Assembly (NCBI GenBank): GCA_002298145.1
Contig: DBMP01000013.1
Coordinates: 186,001 to 250,000, forward strand
Source of the DNA: Spartobacteria bacterium UBA695
Lineage (GTDB): Bacteria; Verrucomicrobiota; Verrucomicrobiia; Chthoniobacterales; Chthoniobacteraceae
Reading direction: 5' to 3'
DNA: 64,000 bases
Shown here: one piece after another, positions 16,983-29,377 of the stretch
Numbering within the stretch: position 1 is the first letter of the stretch
Layout: each line of letters starts with the position of its first letter
Notes under the pieces: model-generated
What the model was told of the DNA's origin: nothing
Databases searched by the model: none
The model's input: only the letters and a program-made list of their open reading frames with translations
Program-made: the position numbers and the translations under genes

Positions 16983-19702
16983 ATGAAACTCGACGGTTTT
17001 TTTCGCCAGGGCATCCGCGCCCGCTTCCTCCGCTGGACGGTCTCTCTGACGTTGGCTATCAGCCTTCTGGCGGGGCTCTCGTTTTACCTCACGCTGCGCT
17101 GGGTGACTCGCCGCATCGGGGCCGATTTCGCCGTTCAGTACACGTTGCGCGAGAAGGGGCGCATCCTGGCGCCGCTGGAGCGCGAGGTGGCGCTTTGCCA
17201 GACGCTGGCCAGCCTGCCCGCGGTGCGGAACTGGGTGCGCGATGAGGGCAACCCGGCGCTCAAAGCCGCCGCGTTCCAGGAGATGGATGCCTTTGCGCGC
17301 CAGTTCCAGGCCCAGGCGTTTTTCATCGGGCTGCGCGATTCCGGGCATTACTATAGCTACAACCTCGCCACGGGCCTGACGTCCCAGAATCCCGAGTACC
17401 AGGTCAGCCGCGATGTCCCCAAGGACGGCTGGTTCTACTCGACGCTCGAAAATGCCGACAGCTTCCGGCTCAATGTGGACCGCGACAACGTCGATCACCA
17501 GGTCAAGGTCTGGATCAACACGGTGGTTCGCGACGGCAAGGAGCGCGTGGCTCTCGCGGGCACGGGGATGCGGCTCGATGCGTTTATTGAACGGCTTATC
17601 CATACGCAGAATAAGGCCGTCACGCCGATTCTGCTCGACCCGTCCGGGGCCATCCAGGCCCATGCCAATACCGCGCTGATCGACCAGAATACGGTGACCA
17701 AAAAGGCCGAGGAGCGGAGCACCATTTTCCGCCTGATGCCCGCCGAGCGGGACCGTGCCGAGCTGCGCAAGGCGCTGGAAACGCTCAAGGCCACCCCGGA
17801 GGCGACCGCCACGCTACCCCTCTTGATTGACGGCCAGCGGCGGCTGGTCTCCGTGGCCTATCTGCCCGCCATCGACTGGTATCTCGTCTCGATGATTGAT
17901 CTTTCGCAGGCGATCGGGATGAGTGAGTTCGCGGGCCTGCCCGCCGTCGCCCTGCTGGCCCTTGCCGTGCTGGTGGGGGCCATCACGCTGCTGATTAACC
18001 GGACCATCCTGACACCGCTGGGCGCGTTGGCCGCCTCCGCCAGCCGCGTGGCCGCCGGGGATTATACTGTGCGCAATACGGCGCTTCGCAACGATGAGAT
18101 TGGCAGCCTTACCGGGACCTTCAACGCCATGCTCGATACCATCGAGAGCAATACCCGCGAACTCGAACAGCGGGGCGAGGAACTCGAACGGCGTGTTTGT
18201 GAGCGAACCGCCGAGCTGAGCCAGGAGGTTAAGGACCGCCAGCGGGCCGAGAGCGAGGCGCGCCAGGCCAACCAGGCTAAGAGCGAATTCCTGGCCAACA
18301 TGTCGCACGAGATCCGCACGCCGATGAACGCCATTCTGGGCTTCTCGGAAATCCTCTCCGCCAAGGTCCAGGACCCGCGGCTGCGCCAGTACATCCACGC
18401 CATTTACTCCAGCGGCAAGTCGCTCCTGGGCCTCATCAACGACATCCTCGATCTGAGCAAAGTGGAGGCAGGAAAGCTGCGCCTGGAGTATTCCGCCATT
18501 AACCCGAGGACGCTTCTAAAAGAGCTGGAACTGATCTTTTCCGGCAAGGTGGAGGAAAAGGGGCTCGCCTATATTACAGAGATCGACGCCGCTTTCCCCA
18601 ATGCCGTGGTGCTCGACGAAGCGCGGCTGCGGCAGGTGCTCCTCAATTTGATCGGCAACGCCATCAAGTTCACCGAACGGGGCTCCATCCGCTGCGTGGC
18701 CCGGACGGGGCAGGGGAGCGACTTGGGGAGTCTCATTTTTGAGGTGCACGATAGCGGTGTTGGCATCCCGGCCTCGCAGTTTGAGACGATCTTCGGCGCA
18801 TTTGAGCAGCAGGCGGGCCAGAGCCATGCCAAGTACGGCGGCACCGGCCTGGGCTTGGCGATCAGCAAGCGGCTTGTTGAGCTGATGGGCGGGAAGATCA
18901 CCGTCGAGAGCACCGTGGGGAGCGGGTCCGTGTTCCGGATCACCCTCAAGGACGTTGAGGAAGCCGCCACGGCGGAACCATCTGAGGCGCTCCAGGGCAA
19001 TGCGGAAATCTCCTTTGAACCGGCCACGATCCTTCTGGCTGAGGACATCGACCTCAACCGCGAGCTCATCCGGGGCTACCTGGAGGAGTTCCCGCTCGAA
19101 ATTCTCGAAGCCTCCAATGGCCGCAAAGCCGTCGAACTGGCCCGCGCGGAAAAACCGGCACTGATCCTGATGGACATCAAAATGCCCGAACTCGACGGCA
19201 TCGAGGCGAGCCGCCTCCTCAAGGACGACCCGGCCACGGAGCCGATCCCGATCGTGGCGGTCACGGCCTCGACGATGAAGTCCGAGGAGGAGAAAATCGC
19301 CCTCATCTGCAACGGCTTTTTGCGCAAGCCGATCGCCCGCCGGGATCTGCTCAACACGCTGGCGAAGTACCTCCCGCATACCGTCAACCAACCCGACGGG
19401 GTGCCCCAGCGAGAGGAGCCGTTCTGCGCCCCCACCGAGCAGGAAATCTTTGATCCCGCGGGGTTATACCAGCGGCTCAAAGAGGAGCTGGAGCCGCTTT
19501 GGAGCGAGCTGCGGGAGACGCTGATCATCAACCAGGTGCTGGATTTCGCTGAGAAGGTCATCGCGCTCGCCAATGCCCACAAAGCAGCGGGCCTCTCCGC
19601 CTGGGGCGATACGCTGCGCAACCAGGCGATGCTTTTCGACACCGCCGGGATCGAGGAGACCCTGGAGCAATTCCCGATATTCCTGAACCGTATTTCCACG
19701 CC

Positions 19703-19706
<4 letters not shown>
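16983..19706 (+). CDS. Hybrid sensor histidine kinase with receiver domain
   Basis: A 907-residue membrane kinase. A first membrane helix (about 18-40) and a second (about 318-340) bracket a periplasmic Cache-like sensor. A HAMP region (about 341-395) and a coiled coil (395-435) follow. The HisKA box [15 protein letters not shown] holds the phospho-accepting His442. The HATPase domain shows NLIGNAIKF (N box), DSGVGI (G1), FGAFEQ (F box) and GTGLGLAI (G2). A receiver domain (about 682-800) has the acceptor Asp731 in [11 protein letters not shown] and a C-terminal FLRKP lysine. Residues 815-907 resemble a small output or Hpt-like helical region without a clear phospho-His. It overlaps the response regulator gene by 4 bp, so the two are a cognate pair. 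The signal is unknown. Confidence 0.92.
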
Positions 19707-20335
<629 letters not shown>

Positions 20336-20364
20336 AGGCGTTATACGATTTAAGGGCATTAAGG

Positions 20365-20436
20365 CTCACGCAAAGACGCAAAGACGCAAAGAAGAGACGC
20401 ACCTGCCTTTTTTGCGCCTTTGCGTCTTTGCGTGAG
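20365..20436. repeat. Long imperfect palindrome between convergent genes (repeat family copy 1)
   Basis: CTCACGCAAAGACGCAAAG and its complement CTTTGCGTCTTTGCGTGAG flank a short loop. The left arm contains the 8-mer ACGCAAAG three times. Related long palindromes lie at 45275-45388 and 49212-49290, each also between convergent gene ends, so they may act as bidirectional terminators. Here it separates the response regulator (plus) from the membrane protein (minus). Confidence 0.8.
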
Positions 20437-20450
20437 AAATTTTATTCGTA

Positions 20451-22457
20451 TTACTCCCCGGGATCGAGCCGCACGGCGCTCAGGCAAAGCCACGGCTTGC
20501 TCGTAGGATGGCGCATGGGCGGCCTGCGGAACTGCACCACGATCTGTCCATTCCCGTCCGGCGCAAGCTCCGAGGGAATGCCAACGGTAAAGGTTTCGGG
20601 CTGGTTCCCTGAAAAACGGAGGGTGCCGAAATCGCGGCCGTTGATGAAGAGAAGGGCCACGGGTTGCCTGCACCGGGCTTCAAAGGTGAGCTTAAGCGGG
20701 CTCGGTGCCCCGGCGGGGAGGTTCCGGGTCTGGAGCCTCAGCTCGGCCACGGAGCCGATGGCCCAGGTGCCGCGATCCCCGGGGTCATCCCAGCCCCGCC
20801 ACGGCATGGGGGGCTCGGTTTTGGTAAAACGCATCGGCTGGCCCGGCTCGATGGGGCGAGGGACGTCGATGAGCGGGTGATCCCAGACCAGCACGGTGGC
20901 GTCCTCGTGGTGGAGGGTCTGCGCCGGGGGGCCGAACTGCCGGGTAAGCCCCCGGATGCAGAGGGGGATGTCCGCGCATTGTTCGCCGTCGGCTCGGAGC
21001 AGGACGAAGAAGGTTTTCTGTCCCGCCGGGACGTCGCTGGAGCGGTACCAAAAGGCGTTGGATTGCAAACGCCGTGCGGTGATCATGCCGCCTGTTTCGG
21101 GAGAGAAATTCACTGGCCGGATGACGATGCGCTCCCCGGTGGCCCAGGTAACGGCGTTCGACAAGCACCCCCAGTAGGGGCCGTAGCCGTAGTTCAGGCC
21201 GTTGGCCTCCAGGAACTTTTCCAGCGCCACGCGTCCGGCGTTGCCGTCGTTGGCGTTGCCCACGCGCCAATACGGGGCGGTGGAGGCGACCCCTGCGGCG
21301 GCAAAGGCCAGCGCACAGGCCACTGCAAAGGCGCGCAGCCCCACGGGGACCCGCCGCCAGCCACCCTCCAGCGCCACGGCAACGAAGACCGGCGCGAGGT
21401 AGAGCCAGCTCACCAGGAAGCGGCCGCTGGTTTCCCCGGCGGAAACCCGCGAAAGCACCAGCGCCGCCGAGATCCCCCCGAGCGAAACGGGGATGAGCCA
21501 GGCCGGAGAGCCCCCGGCGCGCTCTTTCCATAGAATCCAGGCCGCGCCCGAGCCGAGCAGCCCGAGGGCGGCCAATGCGACGGCGGCGGCCGCCGGGTTC
21601 ACCGGGAACGGGCCGTCAAATAGCCCCCCGAGGCATTGCCAAAAGGCGTCGGCATTGGCGCGGATGCCGTCCCAGTCACCCAGGCGAAAGTCGAACACCG
21701 GCAGGAAATCGAGCAGGCCAAAGGCGCGCGTTTTCACGGCGGCTGTCACCGCAGCCATTGCCAGGAAGAGCGCCCCATACGCACGGCGGTTTTCGCGTGC
21801 GCCGAAGACCCCGGCCGCCAGCGCCCCCAGGGCTAGCGGGAAGACATAGGGAGCCAGCAGCCATGGGTCGGAGATCCCCCCGAGGAGGCCGCAGAGCGTC
21901 AGCGCCGCCAGCGCGGAGGCCCGGCGACGGCGCACCCATCCGATCGCCCAGAGTACCATCAGAAGCCCGAAAAGATTTGTAATACTATGTGACATCGGGT
22001 AAGACAAAAGCCCGGCCCGGTGAGCGTAGGACCCGGCGAAGAGCAGCAGTCCGGGGAGGATGAGCGCCGCTCTCCGGGCCCCCAGGGCATGGGCGAGGCC
22101 CCCGGCGGCCAGAGCATTGCCCACAAAGACCAGCCAGCCGGAAAAAAGGACGCAGCGCGGATCGGGGCCGAGCAGCCGGAAGAGGGCGAAGTGCAGCAGA
22201 TTCCAGGAAAAAAGCCAGTCGTCAGCGGTATAGCGCCACTGGGTGATAAACGCCCAGCCTTCCTTTTGCACGCCGAACCAGAGCATGGCCGACTGCGAGA
22301 GATCCGAGTCGAGCCGATACACCGCGAAGGTTGTGCGCAGGCTTAGGATGAGCCCGGCGGCGAACAGCGCCAGCAGGCCGATTTGGGCGACGAGGGAACG
22401 CCGCGAGCGGTTGTGAACTTCCCGTTCACGAGAGGTAACTTCCATGTTGGAGGCCAC
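20451..22457 (-). CDS. Polytopic membrane protein, unknown function
   Basis: A 668-residue protein with about ten hydrophobic segments from residue 25 to 390 (for example VAQIGLLALFAAGLILSL and LPGLLLFAGSY), then a soluble C-terminal region of about 270 residues. The opening RLDSDLSQSAMLWFGVQKEG and the overall plan resemble lipid-linked glycosyltransferases of the GT39/PMT-like type, but I do not see a decisive motif. The C-terminal part contains a beta-rich, CBM-like stretch (ALLFINGRDFGTLRFSGN). A GTG start at 22457 has GGAGGGAG 12 bp upstream; the ATG at 22445 is the alternative. It is bounded by the palindrome at 20365-20436. Confidence 0.7.
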   Translation of the reverse strand: MASNMEVTSREREVHNRSRRSLVAQIGLLALFAAGLILSLRTTFAVYRLDSDLSQSAMLWFGVQKEGWAFITQWRYTADDWLFSWNLLHFALFRLLGPDPRCVLFSGWLVFVGNALAAGGLAHALGARRAALILPGLLLFAGSYAHRAGLLSYPMSHSITNLFGLLMVLWAIGWVRRRRASALAALTLCGLLGGISDPWLLAPYVFPLALGALAAGVFGARENRRAYGALFLAMAAVTAAVKTRAFGLLDFLPVFDFRLGDWDGIRANADAFWQCLGGLFDGPFPVNPAAAAVALAALGLLGSGAAWILWKERAGGSPAWLIPVSLGGISAALVLSRVSAGETSGRFLVSWLYLAPVFVAVALEGGWRRVPVGLRAFAVACALAFAAAGVASTAPYWRVGNANDGNAGRVALEKFLEANGLNYGYGPYWGCLSNAVTWATGERIVIRPVNFSPETGGMITARRLQSNAFWYRSSDVPAGQKTFFVLLRADGEQCADIPLCIRGLTRQFGPPAQTLHHEDATVLVWDHPLIDVPRPIEPGQPMRFTKTEPPMPWRGWDDPGDRGTWAIGSVAELRLQTRNLPAGAPSPLKLTFEARCRQPVALLFINGRDFGTLRFSGNQPETFTVGIPSELAPDGNGQIVVQFRRPPMRHPTSKPWLCLSAVRLDPGE

Positions 22458-22501
22458 TAGTAGCCAGCTCCCTCCGGCCGGTCAAAGCAAAAAGGGGCCG
22501 C

Positions 22502-23353
22502 CTACTTCCGCTCTTGTTTCTTTTCCGTCCGGGCGTGGTGAAAGAGGTACTGCTGCGCGTAGCCGCCGTAGGGGCCGAAGGCGCGGGCGGCGAAGTCGCG
22601 CAACTGGGCCGGGGTGGGGCGGCGTTTGCGCTGGAAGTAGTGCCGCAGCAGCACGCGGTGAATCCAGACGTCGATGGGGAAGGAGGCCAGCCGCTCGTAG
22701 CCGAAAAGCAGCGCGCAGTTGGCGATTTTCGGCCCCACTCCGGGCAGCCCGCAGAGCGCCGCCAGGGCCGCGTCGTCCTCCAGGGCGCAGAGCGCGGCGA
22801 GGTCCACCTTTCCCGAGGCAATTTGGCGCGCCGTGGCCAGCAGATTCGCCGCGCGGAAACCGAGGCCACAGGCGCGCAGCTCCGCCTCCGTGGCTCGGGC
22901 GAGCTGCCGGGGCGTCGGGTAGGTGTAGAGCGGGCTCCAGCCGGGAACGGGGCTTCCGAAGCGTTCGCGCAGCGCCAGCGACATCTGCCGGATATGGGCC
23001 ACCTGCTTCATGGCCGAGGTGATGAAGGTCGCCAGGCACTCCCAGAGCGGCTGGCGGATGATCCGGAGGCCGTGGCAAGCCCCGAGGGCGGCTTGCATCG
23101 CCGGGTCGCCGGGAAAGCTGGCATAGATTGCGGCCAGATCGTGATCGAGCGCAAAGTAGCGGGCCACGAGCGCCTCGGTGCCGGGCGTCACCCAGAGCCG
23201 CCCGCCCTCCTGCCGGACGCGCGTGGGCGTCTCGCCGATGAGCCCCCGGAAACCGCCCTCCTCCTCCTCGGTCCAATGAAAGACCTGGCCGGAATGGAGC
23301 GTTTTCCGGAGGTCGAAGAGCGGCGCGGGGATGGGCGAGAGCGCTTTTTTCAC
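22502..23353 (-). CDS. ogg: 8-oxoguanine DNA glycosylase-like (HhH-GPD) protein
   Basis: A base-excision repair enzyme expected to remove oxidised guanine. From the GTG at 23353 it has 283 residues. The N-terminal domain (PLFDLRKTLHSGQVFHW) is like that of OGG1. The helix-hairpin-helix GLPGVGPKIANC carries the catalytic Lys, and FPIDVWIHRVL the conserved Asp. The frame is open to 23425, but that start would overlap the divergent rlmN gene at 23399 and adds a low-quality leader, so I prefer the later GTG. AlkA-like activity is possible, but the Lys plus Asp pair and the N-terminal domain favour OGG. Confidence 0.85.
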   Translation of the reverse strand: MKKALSPIPAPLFDLRKTLHSGQVFHWTEEEEGGFRGLIGETPTRVRQEGGRLWVTPGTEALVARYFALDHDLAAIYASFPGDPAMQAALGACHGLRIIRQPLWECLATFITSAMKQVAHIRQMSLALRERFGSPVPGWSPLYTYPTPRQLARATEAELRACGLGFRAANLLATARQIASGKVDLAALCALEDDAALAALCGLPGVGPKIANCALLFGYERLASFPIDVWIHRVLLRHYFQRKRRPTPAQLRDFAARAFGPYGGYAQQYLFHHARTEKKQERK

Positions 23354-23398
23354 GGAGCTTATTATACCCGTTTCTGAGGTTTCTGTTATTAATTTGGA

Positions 23399-24475
23399 AT
23401 GATTTTGCCGCCCGCGACTCTCCACGACCTAACGCTTCCCGCCCTCGAACGGGAACTGGAGGCGGCGGACGTGCGTCCGGTTCACGCCAAGGCGCTCTGG
23501 CGCGTGCTTCACCGCGAGGCGGCGGCGCGGCTCGATCTGGACCGGCCCGAATTCCTCCCGCCGCTCCGGCGCTGGATCGCGGAAACCGTAGGCGAGGGAA
23601 AGCGCTGGGGCTTCGACCTCCCGGAGCCCGTGGCCGACCTGAAAAGCACCGACGGCCAGACGCGCAAATTCCTCCTGCGCCTGGGCGACGGCGAAACCGT
23701 GGAAACCGTCATCATGGGCTACCCGGGCCGCTCCACCGCGTGCGTCAGCACCCAGGCGGGGTGTGCCATGGGGTGCACCTTTTGCGCCACCGGGCGGGGC
23801 GGCTTCCGGCGGCACCTGCGCCCCGGCGAGATCGTCGCCCAGGTGCTCCATTGCCAGCGGGCGCTGCGGGCCGGGGGCGAACCGGGCTTGCGCAACTTGG
23901 TCCTGATGGGCATGGGCGAGCCGCTCCAGAATGCCGACGCCGTGCTCGCCGCCCTGGAGATCGTGAGCAGCCGCGCGGGCGTCAACCTCGGCCCCGGGCA
24001 TATCACGCTGAGCACCGTCGGCGTTGTCCCGGGCATCCTGCGCATGGCGCGGGAAAACTGGCCCTATTCCCTGGCCGTCAGCCTCCACTCCGTGCGCGAG
24101 GAGGAACGCCGGGCGCTCATCCCGGCCACCCGCCGCTGGCCCGTGGCCGAACTGCTGGCCGCCTGCCGCACCTACGGCGAGCTGACCGGGCGGCGGATTT
24201 TCGTCGAATGGACCCTGATCGCCGGGGTGAACGACACGCCCGAGGAGGCCCGCGAGCTGGCCCAGGCGCTCGCCGGGATCAACGCCCACGTCAACTTGAT
24301 CCCGCTCAACCCCGTGGCGGGCTACGAAGGAGAAGTGCCGGGGCACGCCGCCGCCCAGGCCTTCAAGGTAGCATTGCAGCAGGCCGGCTTCCCCGCCACG
24401 CTGCGCCAGCGCCGGGGCATCGACATCGCCGCCGGTTGCGGGCAGTTGAAGGGGAAGGTGGAGGGAGGCTGCTGA
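23399..24475 (+). CDS. rlmN: Dual-specificity 23S rRNA/tRNA adenine C2-methyltransferase
   Basis: A radical SAM enzyme that methylates C2 of A2503 in 23S rRNA and of A37 in some tRNAs. It has 358 residues, the usual length. The cluster-binding motif CAMGCTFC supplies Cys122, Cys126 and Cys129. Cys115 (ACVSTQAG) and Cys347 (AAGCGQL) match the two mechanistic cysteines of the E. coli protein. LVLMGMGEPLQN and LSTVGVVPGI are further conserved blocks. The gene is divergent from the ogg-like gene and upstream of clpB on the same strand, but a good promoter lies before clpB, so it probably forms its own unit. Confidence 0.96.
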   Translation: MILPPATLHDLTLPALERELEAADVRPVHAKALWRVLHREAAARLDLDRPEFLPPLRRWIAETVGEGKRWGFDLPEPVADLKSTDGQTRKFLLRLGDGETVETVIMGYPGRSTACVSTQAGCAMGCTFCATGRGGFRRHLRPGEIVAQVLHCQRALRAGGEPGLRNLVLMGMGEPLQNADAVLAALEIVSSRAGVNLGPGHITLSTVGVVPGILRMARENWPYSLAVSLHSVREEERRALIPATRRWPVAELLAACRTYGELTGRRIFVEWTLIAGVNDTPEEARELAQALAGINAHVNLIPLNPVAGYEGEVPGHAAAQAFKVALQQAGFPATLRQRRGIDIAAGCGQLKGKVEGGC

Positions 24476-24494
24476 GCCGGGAATGGGCTCCGAT

Positions 24495-24523
24495 TTGCTT
24501 TTTTACGAAATTCCTGATAAAAT
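24495..24523 (+). promoter_or_regulatory. Sigma70-like promoter for clpB
   Basis: TTGCTT (24495-24500) and TAAAAT (24518-24523) are 17 bp apart, about 40 bp upstream of the clpB ATG. No CIRCE-type inverted repeat is visible, so heat-shock control by HrcA at this site is not supported. Confidence 0.65.
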
Positions 24524-24562
24524 CAGGCCCGTAGAACGAACCTTTCATCGAACCTTATATTT

Positions 24563-27139
<2,577 letters not shown>

Positions 27140-27298
27140 TTAGCCGGTCTGCCTGGTATGGTGTCTAAAATCCGACACTGTGTATTGAAATGATTCACTA
27201 AAAACGTGAACGGAGTGGGCGGCATCGGTGTCCAATCCACTGAAGCCTGCGATGGCACGGCTCGTGCTAGAGATGGAAAACTGAAAACCAAACCAGCC

Positions 27299-27478
27299 AT
27301 GAAAAAGGTCCCTAACAAAATCCAACCCGCGGTCCACAATCTGGGTGAGCTCATCGCGCTCGTGGGCCGGTACAGCCGCAACCAAGGCGAGACCATCGCC
27401 ACCGTGGCCGATCTCCTCGACCGGGGCCGCGTCCGGCTCCAAAGCCGGGGGCATAAAGTCCGCGTGCGGATTTCCTAA
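27299..27478 (+). CDS. Small hypothetical protein
   Basis: A 59-residue open frame from ATG 27299 (MKKVPNKIQPAVHNLGELIA...DLLDRGRVRLQSRGHKVRVRIS). It is amphipathic and basic and looks coding; the longer reading to 27206 is less natural. No family is recognised. It lies between clpB and the composite palindrome at 27491, on the same strand. Confidence 0.5.
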   Translation: MKKVPNKIQPAVHNLGELIALVGRYSRNQGETIATVADLLDRGRVRLQSRGHKVRVRIS

Positions 27479-27490
27479 GCACCCGCTTTT

Positions 27491-27609
27491 CCTCGTGCCC
27501 AAACTCCATTTGGGCACGCACTTGGGCCCGCAACTCCATTGCGGCCTTACAATGTCGGCAATAGAGTTGCCGGAGCATTGGCGTTCCCAAATAGAGTTTG
27601 GGAACGAGG
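27491..27609. repeat. Composite palindrome of four nested hairpins
   Basis: Four hairpins follow one another: 27494-27518 (CGTGCCCAAA, loop CTCCA), 27528-27544 (CCGCAA, loop CTCCA), 27556-27572 (CGGCAA, loop TAGAG) and 27582-27606 (CGTTCCCAAA, loop TAGAG). Hairpin 4 is close to the reverse complement of hairpin 1, and 3 to that of 2, so the whole 119 bp is also one large inverted repeat bounded by CCTCG and CGAGG. It contains no gene. It resembles dispersed structured repeats seen in many bacteria. Confidence 0.85.
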
Positions 27610-27711
27610 GCAAAGAGCCCGACGGCCCAGGGGAAAGATGCGGATTCCCGGCTTGCCTAAACACCGCGCCGCTGGCTTACTACGGCGCGAGCAAGCAAGC
27701 TATTCCTTCCC

Positions 27712-28158
27712 ATGAAAAGAATCCTCTTTTTTCTCCTCCTGGCCGGGTCTTTCGTTTCGGCCGATCCCGCGGCTCCGAGTTCCTCCTGGGGCGTATCTGA
27801 TAGCGCCAAGGCGCTGCATCGCATCTCGATCCGGGGAAAATTTGATTCTGATATCATCAAGATTCAAAACGGCGCCCTTTGGATCGAACATCAGTCGTTT
27901 GAAAAGCCGGTGGACATCTCCATCAACGGTTCCCGGTGGAAGCCGGATTGGCAGGGCCAGAAAAGCAGCCACTACCAGTTCAGCGTGCCCTTGGAAGGCT
28001 TCGAAAACGGCTCGGTGCAGGTAAAAAAAGCCTCGGGCCGCAGCGCTCTTGCCTTAGTGGATCTCCCCACGGCGCAAAACAAGCAAACCTTGAGCATCAA
28101 GGTCGTCGATGAGCCCGTCGGCGTGGACACCTACGAAATCCACATCTCCTGGAAATAG
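27712..28158 (+). CDS. Secreted hypothetical protein
   Basis: A 148-residue protein with a signal peptide (MKRILFFLLLAGSFVSADP). The mature part is predicted beta-rich with a short repeated look (DISINGSRWKPDWQG, SVPLEGFENGSVQVKK) and no cysteine or catalytic motif. It may be a small periplasmic or surface beta-sandwich. It stands alone between the composite palindrome and the convergent hemolysin III gene; the gene ends are only 10 bp apart. Confidence 0.65.
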   Translation: MKRILFFLLLAGSFVSADPAAPSSSWGVSDSAKALHRISIRGKFDSDIIKIQNGALWIEHQSFEKPVDISINGSRWKPDWQGQKSSHYQFSVPLEGFENGSVQVKKASGRSALALVDLPTAQNKQTLSIKVVDEPVGVDTYEIHISWK

Positions 28159-28168
28159 GCGGAGCGCG

Positions 28169-28825
28169 CTACATCGCGTACCAGAGAATCGCGAAATAGT
28201 GGCAGGCCGTCCCGGTCATCACAAAGAGGTGCCAGACGAAATGCCCAAAGCGCAGCTGCCGGTGGGCATAAAAGTAGCACCCCACCGTGTAGGCGATGCC
28301 CCCGCCTGCCATCCAGGCCAGGCCCGGCGCGGCCATATTGGTCACCAGCGGCTTAATGGCGATTAAGACCAGCCACCCCATACCGATGTAGATGGCCAGG
28401 GAAAGCTTGGGATAGCGCACCCCGTGGATCGATTTCAAGATCACCCCCGCGAGCGCGAGCGCCCAGACAATCCCGAAGAGCGTCCAGCCCATCGCCCCGC
28501 GCAGCACCCCCAGCGTAAAGGGTGTGTAAGTGCCTGCAATTAAGAGAAAAATCGCCGCATGGTCGGTCACCTCGCAGATTTCCTTCGCCCGGCTGCCCTC
28601 GGGCATGGCGTGGTAAATCGTCGAGGCCAGGTAGAGCAGCGCGGCGGTGAAGGCAAAAACGCAGACCCCCACGATCCCCGCCGTCCCGCCCCGGTGCAGC
28701 GCTTCGATCACCAGAAAAGGCGCGCCCGCCAGAACCGCGAGAAAGCCGACGCCGTGACTTGCGTAATGGGCAATTTCCTCAGCACGGGAGTAAACGCGGT
28801 CAATTTGAGAGCTGGTTTGGTTCAC
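28169..28825 (-). CDS. Hemolysin III family (PAQR-type) membrane protein
   Basis: A 218-residue protein with seven membrane helices. The family signature is visible: EEIAHYASHGVGF in the first segment, STIYHAMPEGSRAKEICEVTDHAAIFLLIAGTYTPF (read as STIYHAMPEG and DHAAIFLLIAGTYTPF), and HFVWHLFVMTGTACHY near the end. The conserved Ser, Asp and three His residues form the metal site of PAQR-like hydrolases. In bacteria the family is linked to membrane homeostasis; the name hemolysin III is historical. It is convergent with the secreted protein gene before it and divergent from secG. Confidence 0.92.
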   Translation of the reverse strand: MNQTSSQIDRVYSRAEEIAHYASHGVGFLAVLAGAPFLVIEALHRGGTAGIVGVCVFAFTAALLYLASTIYHAMPEGSRAKEICEVTDHAAIFLLIAGTYTPFTLGVLRGAMGWTLFGIVWALALAGVILKSIHGVRYPKLSLAIYIGMGWLVLIAIKPLVTNMAAPGLAWMAGGGIAYTVGCYFYAHRQLRFGHFVWHLFVMTGTACHYFAILWYAM

Positions 28826-28959
28826 GACCGCATACTATAACTTACTTTTCCCAAAAGCCAACCCGGGGGGGGCCTTGGCGTTATTTGTTCACCGGATGTT
28901 TTCCTTCCCCTTGAAGAGACTTTACAAACCGCCGCTCCTTCGCCATATTCCGGGCCCTC

Positions 28960-29355
28960 ATGCTTCAGGTTTCCATTTACATCATTCTGACGATCGACGT
29001 CATCGTCTGCTTTTTGCTCATCCTCTTGACGTTGATGCAACGGCCCAAGAACGAAGGTCTAGGGGCCACGTTCGGCGGCGGCATGACAGAGAACCTTTTC
29101 GGCGCGGACACCACGAACGTCCTAGTGAAGGCGACCCGCATCCTGGGGGCCCTCCTGATGGTCCTCACGCTGCTGCTTTCCATCCTCGTGACCAAACAGG
29201 CCAACTCGACGAGCTCCATCCAGGCTCGGCTGGCCGCCAAACCGGCGGTTTCGGCCACCCCGGCTCCGGAAGCCTCAGCGGCTCCCTCGGCCTCCGCCAG
29301 CGCGACTCCGTCCGCCACGGCCAGCCCGGCGGCTTCCGCCTCGCCCGCGAAATAG
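28960..29355 (+). CDS. secG: Preprotein translocase subunit SecG with long low-complexity tail
   Basis: A subunit of the SecYEG channel. Two membrane helices (about 4-24 and 59-80) flank the conserved cytoplasmic stretch QRPKNEGLGATFGGG and LFGADTTNVLVKATRIL. At 131 residues it is longer than the usual 70-110: after residue 85 comes an Ala/Ser/Pro/Thr-rich tail (KPAVSATPAPEASAAPS and so on), probably disordered. An oppA-like gene follows 22 bp downstream and may share the transcript. Confidence 0.92.
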   Translation: MLQVSIYIILTIDVIVCFLLILLTLMQRPKNEGLGATFGGGMTENLFGADTTNVLVKATRILGALLMVLTLLLSILVTKQANSTSSIQARLAAKPAVSATPAPEASAAPSASASATPSATASPAASASPAK

Positions 29356-29377
29356 CGCTCGAAAAGCCGCCCAAATC

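Noticed and set aside
20365..20436. Direct ACGCAAAG repeats as a CRISPR array
   Set aside because: The units are only 8-9 bp, have no spacers, and form an inverted repeat with the other arm; no cas genes are present.
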